64,000 nucleotides of DNA, taken from assembly GCF_000238315.3 (NCBI RefSeq), contig NZ_CP011924.1, positions 2,997,001 to 3,061,000 of the forward strand. The letters are read 5' to 3'. The notes under the pieces are model-generated. The model was not told the DNA's origin and made no database searches. It saw only the letters and a program-made list of their open reading frames with translations. Source of the DNA: Pseudoalteromonas piscicida (GTDB lineage: Bacteria > Pseudomonadota > Gammaproteobacteria > Enterobacterales > Alteromonadaceae). Position numbers and translations under genes: made by a program. Of the stretch, positions 58,223-64,000 are shown piece after piece; within the stretch, counting starts at the first letter, position 1, and each line of letters opens with the position of its first letter.

Positions 58223-59851
58223 TTATTGCTCTTTTACTTGCTTGGGAATAAAGACCGTGATCCTTGCACCAAGTAATTCAGACTCCCCAACCTCTAAGGT
58301 TCCGTGGCAGGAATCAAGATTTGTTTTTACGAGATATAAGCCAACACCATGCTGGTCGCCGGACTTAGTACTAAACTGCGGCGTAAACGCCTCTTCGACG
58401 TTACCAATCAGTCCAGTGCCGCTATCTTCAACATCAAAGATAATATCCTGAACCGTTTCATCCACTGTTACGACCACTTTGGCAGGCCGTAACTGTGCCG
58501 TCGTTCTCGCCGCTTCGATGGCATTATCAATGAGGTTACCCAATATTGAAACTATTCGTTCCAACATCTCTTTTTGATGGATAGCGCACAGCGCACTGTC
58601 GGAACTCACCTCGAGTGCCACATTATGCTCTCGCGCTTTATGGTATTTACCGAGTAATAAGCCCGCGATCACAGGCTCTTGTATATAGGTGAGAAGGTTT
58701 TCAATTTGCGCTTGTGAGCCTTGGCTTTCTTGGCCTATCAGCTCAATCGCTTTGTCATATTGCGCCATTTGGATAAGCGCACCAATGGTATTTAACTTGT
58801 TTGAATAGTCGTGCGTTTGCACTCTCAACAGTTCTGCAAAAGCCTGTACTTTAGTGAGCTGCTTAGACACATACTCTAGTTCATCGGAGGGCCGCATACT
58901 CAGTAAAATCCCTTCGTGTTGACCTTGCACTTGTAGCGCAAATCGCGATAACACCAAACGCTTGTCTGCAACAAATAGCTCAAAACCAACCAAAGGGCGA
59001 TTGGGGTTATGCAACAAGAAGTCGCTATGCTCTGGCAACAAGTCGCTCAGGTGCAAACCCTGCTTACTCAAGCCGCGAGGCTTTTCGAGAATTTCACACG
59101 CACGTTGATTCAAACGGCGCACGCTGCCATCCGGATCAAGCGCGATAATCCCCGTACGTACGGTATTCAGTATGGCCTCTTGCTCAGCAAATAAGCGCCC
59201 GATTTCATCTGGTTGCAGGCCAAAAATGGCTTGGCGGACACGTCGACCAATCCAAATCGCGGCAATGACACTGAGCAGCAACACCGCTGCAGCTCCGACA
59301 AAAACGGCAATGCTGCGCTGCAACACCAACGACTCGACGGATTGCACTAAAAAGCCTACCGAGACTAAACCAATCACCTCATCAGCGGGAGAGTACACCG
59401 GCACTTTGCCGCGAATAGATTCACCTAAACTTCCCTGTGCCGTTGAGATATAACTCTCTCCAGACAGTGCGGCTTGGCTATCCCCTCCGACCATAGTGCG
59501 ACCAATTTTTTGCTCATCTGGGTGGGCGATACGTCGCGTTTCGGTGTCACCAATGACGATAAAATCTGCGCCAGTTGCCTGGCGCAGCAGCTCAACATTA
59601 GTATTGAGGCGTTGGATCTGTGAGCTATCCCTATCTGTTATGAGTGCCGCCATAACATCTTCACGAACCGCCACCGCCTTAGCCAAAGCCAAGGCTTTTT
59701 CTCCCACTTCCTGGTGTAAGCTTTGCGTAATAACCTGATACACCAGCGCGGTAAATAAGCATGCTTGGATCACACACAAGCCCACAACCCAAGTGATCAG
59801 TCGCGTTTCTAAGCGTTTTGGTCTGCGTGCTAATTTTTGTGATTGCGACAC
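58223..59851 (-). CDS. CitA/DcuS-like sensor histidine kinase
   Basis: 542 residues. TM1 at about 20-40, a PDC/Cache-type periplasmic domain with GADFIVIGDTETRRIAHPDE and VGGDSQAALSGESYIS (about 90-150), TM2 at about 180-203, a PAS domain, then the CitA-type H-box RVQTHDYSNKLNTIGALIQM and HATPase with NLIDNAIEAAR. It should sense a carboxylate in the periplasm. Neighbouring tctABC genes suggest citrate or a similar acid. Confidence 0.9.
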   Translation of the reverse strand: MSQSQKLARRPKRLETRLITWVVGLCVIQACLFTALVYQVITQSLHQEVGEKALALAKAVAVREDVMAALITDRDSSQIQRLNTNVELLRQATGADFIVIGDTETRRIAHPDEQKIGRTMVGGDSQAALSGESYISTAQGSLGESIRGKVPVYSPADEVIGLVSVGFLVQSVESLVLQRSIAVFVGAAAVLLLSVIAAIWIGRRVRQAIFGLQPDEIGRLFAEQEAILNTVRTGIIALDPDGSVRRLNQRACEILEKPRGLSKQGLHLSDLLPEHSDFLLHNPNRPLVGFELFVADKRLVLSRFALQVQGQHEGILLSMRPSDELEYVSKQLTKVQAFAELLRVQTHDYSNKLNTIGALIQMAQYDKAIELIGQESQGSQAQIENLLTYIQEPVIAGLLLGKYHKAREHNVALEVSSDSALCAIHQKEMLERIVSILGNLIDNAIEAARTTAQLRPAKVVVTVDETVQDIIFDVEDSGTGLIGNVEEAFTPQFSTKSGDQHGVGLYLVKTNLDSCHGTLEVGESELLGARITVFIPKQVKEQ

Positions 59852-59881
59852 ACGTATTTCCTCACTGCGGGTTTACTAAGG

Positions 59882-61390
59882 TTACTGCGCAACTTTTCGT
59901 TGCTGGAAGTACTCTTTTAATGGGATCAACAACACTAACATGGCAAGCGCAAATATGCCTAAAGTTAACGGCCGCTCCCAGATAAAGCTAATAGAGCCAT
60001 CCGAAATCATCATGGCGCGGCGGTAATTGCGTTCGATCATATCGCCGAGAATAAATCCAAGGAGCAAAGGTGCCATCGGGAAACTCAATAATCTCAGCAC
60101 CACCGCCACCAAGGCAAAACCCACCATCATAAACAAATCGAAAGTATTAAATGACACCAGATAAACACCAATCAAGCTAAAGAATAAAATCATCACCGTG
60201 AGAACTGAACGCGGCAGGGTCAAAGCCTTTGCGAAATAAGGGATCAGTGGCAAATTTAAAATCAGCAGCACAATGTTGCCAAAATACATGCTCACAATTA
60301 CCGACCAAAACACCGTAGGATTATCCTGCATTAACGTAGGACCCGGCTGAATACCATAGGCAATCAGCGCCCCTAACATAATCGCAGTGGTGCCAGACCC
60401 TGGGATCCCAAGCGTTAACAAGGGTACAAACGACCCAGTACAAGCGGCATTGTTTGCCGACTCAGGTGCCGCTAAGCCACGGATTTCACCACGCCCAAAA
60501 CGCTTACGAATGGCTTTGGGTGCCAAATTTCGCTCTGTCGCATAAGCCATAAAACTCGCAATCGTTGCGCCAGCCCCCGGCAATACACCAATGATAAATC
60601 CTAAAATCGAAGAGCGCCCCACAACTGGCGCCATTTCTTTCACTTCAGCGCCAGATAATTTTGTTGAGCCAATAACGGGGGTGTCATCATCATTCGAACC
60701 TTGATTAGCTTTTTCAGGACGGATCACGTTGATCAGCGCCTCAGACAATGCAAAGGTTGCCATTGCGACCAACAAAAAGCTTACGCCGTCTAGCAAGTCT
60801 GCCTGACCAAAGGTAAAACGCTCAGTTCCAGATGAAGGGTCTATTCCCACCGTCGACAGCATCAAGCCAAATACGGTCATCATCATGGCTTTTAAAAATT
60901 GCCCTTTTGCAGAAAAAGCAGCAATCGCGGTCAGACCCAAAAACATCAACATCACATAGTCTGGAGACTGAAAACTTAAGCTCACTTTTGCAAGCAGTGG
61001 TGCGGCTATCATAAGCATCAACGCACCAATCGTTCCGCCAGTAAATGAAGCATAAGCGGCAATAGCCAAAGCCTTACCCGCATGTCCTTGTTTTGCCATT
61101 GGATAACCGTCAAATGACGATGCCACAGTACCAGCTACACCGGGAGCGTTAATCAAAATAGAGGAAGTCGAACCACCAAAAATAGCGCCGTAATATACGC
61201 CCGCCATTAAGATCATACCGGAGTCGGCACCGATGTTGTAAGTGATAGGGATCATCAACGCAATCGCCGTGATTGGCCCTAAGCCGGGCAACATGCCGAT
61301 AAAAGTACCGACAAAGCAACCAACAATTACGTACAGTAAGTTTTGCCACATAAAGGCCGTGGACAGGCCAACTAAAATACCGTCTAACAT
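59882..61390 (-). CDS. tctA: Tripartite tricarboxylate transporter large permease
   Basis: 502 residues, about 12 membrane segments. Two conserved family blocks: GMLPGLGPITAIALMIPITY with GAIFGGSTSSILINAPG at the N-terminus, and ILGFIIGVLPGAGATIASF with GFILGDMIERNYRRA further on. It carries substrate across the inner membrane with TctB, using the sodium or proton gradient. 3 bp from tctB. Confidence 0.94.
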   Translation of the reverse strand: MLDGILVGLSTAFMWQNLLYVIVGCFVGTFIGMLPGLGPITAIALMIPITYNIGADSGMILMAGVYYGAIFGGSTSSILINAPGVAGTVASSFDGYPMAKQGHAGKALAIAAYASFTGGTIGALMLMIAAPLLAKVSLSFQSPDYVMLMFLGLTAIAAFSAKGQFLKAMMMTVFGLMLSTVGIDPSSGTERFTFGQADLLDGVSFLLVAMATFALSEALINVIRPEKANQGSNDDDTPVIGSTKLSGAEVKEMAPVVGRSSILGFIIGVLPGAGATIASFMAYATERNLAPKAIRKRFGRGEIRGLAAPESANNAACTGSFVPLLTLGIPGSGTTAIMLGALIAYGIQPGPTLMQDNPTVFWSVIVSMYFGNIVLLILNLPLIPYFAKALTLPRSVLTVMILFFSLIGVYLVSFNTFDLFMMVGFALVAVVLRLLSFPMAPLLLGFILGDMIERNYRRAMMISDGSISFIWERPLTLGIFALAMLVLLIPLKEYFQQRKVAQ

Positions 61391-61393
61391 GGC

Positions 61394-61870
61394 TTAACTC
61401 CAAAAATCACCAGGAACTAGATAGATCCCAAGTAGCTGCGTCATAATGGCCCAAAACACGATAACCACCGGCACTGACGCCAATAACAAAATTTGCTTAC
61501 GTCGCTCACCCATAATTAAAAAGCCACAGCCTAAAAACAAAATGGTCGAAACAATAAACCCGAGTTCTTCAAGCACACTGCTGTAGATAAGCATCAATAC
61601 AATCAGTGCTGCACATTGGGCTATGGTTGCCTTGGAGATAGTCTCCGCTCCTTCACGTTTATCAAGCGCAGAGACGCCTTTAAACAATGTTGCGGCGATC
61701 GACAAAAGACAAACAACAATGCCAATCAGCGCGTATACCTTAGGCAAAGTTGCTGAGTTTACCGCCTCATACTCTTCAAAAGGCATAATCGGGATTTGCC
61801 AAGCAGATACCGCATAGAGTGAAAACAGAATTAAAAACAGCACTGGGCCTAACAACTCTCGGTTTAACAT
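61394..61870 (-). CDS. tctB: Tripartite tricarboxylate transporter small permease
   Basis: 158 residues with four membrane segments (about 8-26, 43-60, 83-125 in two, 128-146). The sequence is poorly conserved as usual for TctB; assignment rests on size, topology, and position between tctA and tctC. Confidence 0.88.
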   Translation of the reverse strand: MLNRELLGPVLFLILFSLYAVSAWQIPIMPFEEYEAVNSATLPKVYALIGIVVCLLSIAATLFKGVSALDKREGAETISKATIAQCAALIVLMLIYSSVLEELGFIVSTILFLGCGFLIMGERRKQILLLASVPVVIVFWAIMTQLLGIYLVPGDFWS

Positions 61871-61930
61871 AGTGAATTACCCACTTTTAGGTGGTGCAGT
61901 AACCTCACTGCAGCCACCTATTTAATTTAA

Positions 61931-62893
61931 TCAGCGTCTAACGAAACCCAATTCTTCCATCACCACTTTCAGCTGCGCTTCTTGTGCCTCTAGCGCCTCA
62001 ATAAACTCGTGCTGTGGCTTAAATAGATTCAACCAACCGTTGCGTGCACGCACCGCTTCCCACTCTTTGCTTTGCACCAGCTTTTGTAATCTCACGGTAT
62101 ATTCGTCGAGTTTTGCTTGGGGGAGATCCGGAGCCGCAAAAAAACCACGCCAGTTAACAAATTCCATGTTATAGCCTAGAGACTTCAGGGTTGGGATCTC
62201 TGGATAGTCCGCGATAGGCTCTGGCGCAGTAACAGCAAGAATGCGCGCCTGACCACTTTTTGCCATGTCGAGCGCTTCACTTAATCCGGTCGAGAGCATC
62301 TTCACCTCGCCAGACAATAAACCGGCCTTGGCTTTGCCACCGGCATCGTAAGGAATGTAACGCAGCTTGCGACCGTCAACACCTGCCGCTTTTACTGCTT
62401 GTGCTGCAATGAGATGATCCATACTGCCGCGAGCAGAACCACCCGCGACTGTCACTGAACCTGGATTTACTTCTAGACGAGCAATCACCTCCTTCCAGCT
62501 CTTAAAAGGCGAATCATCACGCACCACGAATGCACCATAATCGGCAATTACGCTGGCAATGGGCGTTAAATCACGATAACTGTAGGGGATCTTACCCGAC
62601 AATGCGCGCAGCACGATTGGCGTTGAATTAACCATCAACATATCGCCTTTTTTATTGCCCGATTCAATTAAGTAAGCAATAGCACGGCCGCCACCGCCGC
62701 CTGACATATTCTGAAACGACGCATTGGACTCAAGCCCTGATTTCACCAACGCCTCGCCCACAGCTCGAGCCGTAGTATCCCAACCACCACCTGGACCGCC
62801 GGGAATTAAAAAGTGGGTATCCGCTAATACCTGAGTAGACATCATTGCCACGCCAGCCATTGCTAACTTGAGGTGCTTTAATGCAAACTTCAT
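61931..62893 (-). CDS. tctC: Tripartite tricarboxylate transporter substrate-binding protein
   Basis: 320 residues with a signal peptide (VLADT at about 22-26). Family opening IPGGPGGGWDTTARAVGEAL, the GGSARGSMDHLIAAQAVKAAG segment, IPYDAGGKAKAGLLSGEV and LAVTAPEPIADYPEIPTLKS all match the TctC/Bug fold. It captures the carboxylate in the periplasm. Confidence 0.93.
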   Translation of the reverse strand: MKFALKHLKLAMAGVAMMSTQVLADTHFLIPGGPGGGWDTTARAVGEALVKSGLESNASFQNMSGGGGGRAIAYLIESGNKKGDMLMVNSTPIVLRALSGKIPYSYRDLTPIASVIADYGAFVVRDDSPFKSWKEVIARLEVNPGSVTVAGGSARGSMDHLIAAQAVKAAGVDGRKLRYIPYDAGGKAKAGLLSGEVKMLSTGLSEALDMAKSGQARILAVTAPEPIADYPEIPTLKSLGYNMEFVNWRGFFAAPDLPQAKLDEYTVRLQKLVQSKEWEAVRARNGWLNLFKPQHEFIEALEAQEAQLKVVMEELGFVRR

Positions 62894-62905
62894 AACCTGC
62901 TCCCG

Positions 62906-64000
62906 TTAAAATAGATACTGCAAGCGTGCAGCAAAACCAAACCCTGAATCTTCGTCACCAACCAACGCGGGACTTCCAGCTCCTGAAACATTCGCATAGA
63001 CAAGGTTAGCCATGAACTTTAAGCTGCTGGAATGGTAATAGGTGCCGCCCAGTGTGTAGGCATCGACTTGCGTGCCTTGGTTGGCGTTTTCAGCATCCAT
63101 ACTGGAAATACGTGCAACCAACTCCCACGCATTTTTTACCCCTTTAGGTTGCTTAAATACCGCAGAGCCTGCAGAATATTGTTTGTGTTCACCGGTCAGG
63201 AAATAGCTCAAGGACAAGTGATAACCCGAAATATCTCCCCCATCTAAAGCAGAAGTAGGGTCGAGGGTATCTAAGTTTCGTGTAGCATATTCGGCCTCAA
63301 GCATAAAGGCGTTATGTTGATAAGCGAGCTCTAACCCGGCTTGTGACATGCTATCAAGAGCAACTACATCACCGCCTGCAGCATAATCCACGAGGCGCAC
63401 TTTGGCTTCGCGTACTTCACCGCGAGCAAGGCGATTACCCAGCGTAGCGCCGCCCATATCACGGTACGAACCCCAACCACCTAAATGCAGGGTTTTACCG
63501 GGAGTGTGTTGCGACCAAGTCAAACGCCCCGAATAGGCAAGTGCCAGACGGTCATCTTGGTCACGCCCAGATGCACCAAAGGCGTCGTTTTTATATACCC
63601 CTAACGCATAGCGAAAACCGGAATCTTTAAAATATTGATAAGCTGATGCGCCCCATCGAAAGTAAGGAGAAAACGTATCAGCGATGGAACTGCGCTCTAT
63701 GGTATTGATGTGTTTGCTGCTGGTGAGCGCATTCAGGGTGATATCTTCTCTTAATTTACCAAACTGAAAGCGCGGGCCGTTGTTCCAGCCGGTATAACGC
63801 ACTCTTACAGTGACTATCTCGGCATCGCCTTCAGCAAAATCGAGTAGCAACTTGTGCTCCCAGTCGCCCTGCTCACTCTCGACATAGGTGCGGATCCGGC
63901 GCGGAAAGAAATCGCTCGCGGCATCACCCTTATTATCGGCGCTGTATGCACCACTAAAATGGTTAAAATCGAGTTGTACACGCCCACCAAACTCAAGGTT
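62906..64000 (-). CDS. OprP/OprO-like porin, 5' end outside window
   Basis: The frame is open through the right edge; the apparent TTG start at 63850 is internal. Visible part begins NLEFGGRVQLDFNHFSGAYS, then FFPRRIRTYVESEQ, DWEHKLLLDFAEGD, all typical of phosphate-selective-porin family proteins. Barrel strands continue to a C-terminal Phe (RLQYLF). In this locus it likely admits the carboxylate taken up by TctABC; this is inferred from position only. 13 bp from tctC. Confidence 0.88.
   Translation of the reverse strand, partial: NLEFGGRVQLDFNHFSGAYSADNKGDAASDFFPRRIRTYVESEQGDWEHKLLLDFAEGDAEIVTVRVRYTGWNNGPRFQFGKLREDITLNALTSSKHINTIERSSIADTFSPYFRWGASAYQYFKDSGFRYALGVYKNDAFGASGRDQDDRLALAYSGRLTWSQHTPGKTLHLGGWGSYRDMGGATLGNRLARGEVREAKVRLVDYAAGGDVVALDSMSQAGLELAYQHNAFMLEAEYATRNLDTLDPTSALDGGDISGYHLSLSYFLTGEHKQYSAGSAVFKQPKGVKNAWELVARISSMDAENANQGTQVDAYTLGGTYYHSSSLKFMANLVYANVSGAGSPALVGDEDSGFGFAARLQYLF

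Overview
This window reads as chromosome of a marine gammaproteobacterium, most likely Pseudoalteromonas or a close relative (inference). The reasons are the ubiE-ubiJ-ubiB-tatABC-tatD-hemB order, a metal-variant HemB, an EF-G2 paralog standing alone, many TonB/S9/DUF885-type envelope proteins, and a sedentary chromosomal integron of the Vibrio/Pseudoalteromonas type.

Region 1 (1-11000) is a chromosomal integron. The integrase gene intI (9989-10960, +) lies behind a near-perfect LexA box. It is divergent from a leftward cassette array that starts at attI (about 9761) and ends against the spermidine synthase gene speE at the left edge. Cassette genes lie on the minus strand, each followed by an attC site. 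Several of these sites are near-identical copies of one roughly 100-bp family. Cassettes encode small membrane proteins, a DUF6678-like protein, two unknown proteins, a YfbM/DUF1877 protein, a HEPN-domain protein broken by two compensating frameshifts, and a GDPD-fold protein that has lost key catalytic residues. A RAYT-type transposase lies in reverse orientation inside the array. Two tandem duplications (units 1531 bp and about 1 kb) have endpoints outside attC sites, so they were not made by the integrase; one copies the 3' half of speE into the array.

Region 2 (11000-23000) holds housekeeping and signalling genes: a YccT/DUF2057 protein, HinT, a CsgD/VpsT-like LuxR regulator next to a hybrid histidine kinase, a secreted beta-propeller/amidohydrolase fusion, and a chemoreceptor with a run of about nine HAMP units.

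Region 3 (22400-31460) is a methionine salvage locus: omega-amidase and aminotransferase, divergent mtnBCD, then divergent mtnA and mtnK. An S9 peptidase and a small lipoprotein lie between. Both divergent promoter regions carry tandem 8-bp motifs resembling MetJ boxes.

Region 4 (31400-46200): DUF885 lipoprotein, degenerate GGDEF protein, ubiE-ubiJ-ubiB, tatABC with an unusually long structured tatB-tatC gap, tatD, a 7TMR-DISM diguanylate cyclase interrupted by an in-frame TAG, hemB, a small membrane protein, and EF-G2.

Region 5 (46300-57520) is an N-acetylgalactosamine (GalNAc) utilisation locus: agaR, gatZ-like, agaS, ROK kinase and deacetylase on the minus strand, divergent from a Tat-exported GH109-type lipoprotein, a TonB-dependent receptor and a DUF3472 protein. 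The divergent region carries five copies of CTTTC/GAAAG, the published AgaR element. The reconstructed route is capture of glycan, release of alpha-GalNAc, phosphorylation, deacetylation, deamination/isomerisation and tagatose phosphate cleavage.

Region 6 (57500-64000) is a tricarboxylate uptake locus: a CitAB/DcuSR-like two-component pair, tctA, tctB, tctC and an OprP-like porin that runs off the right edge.
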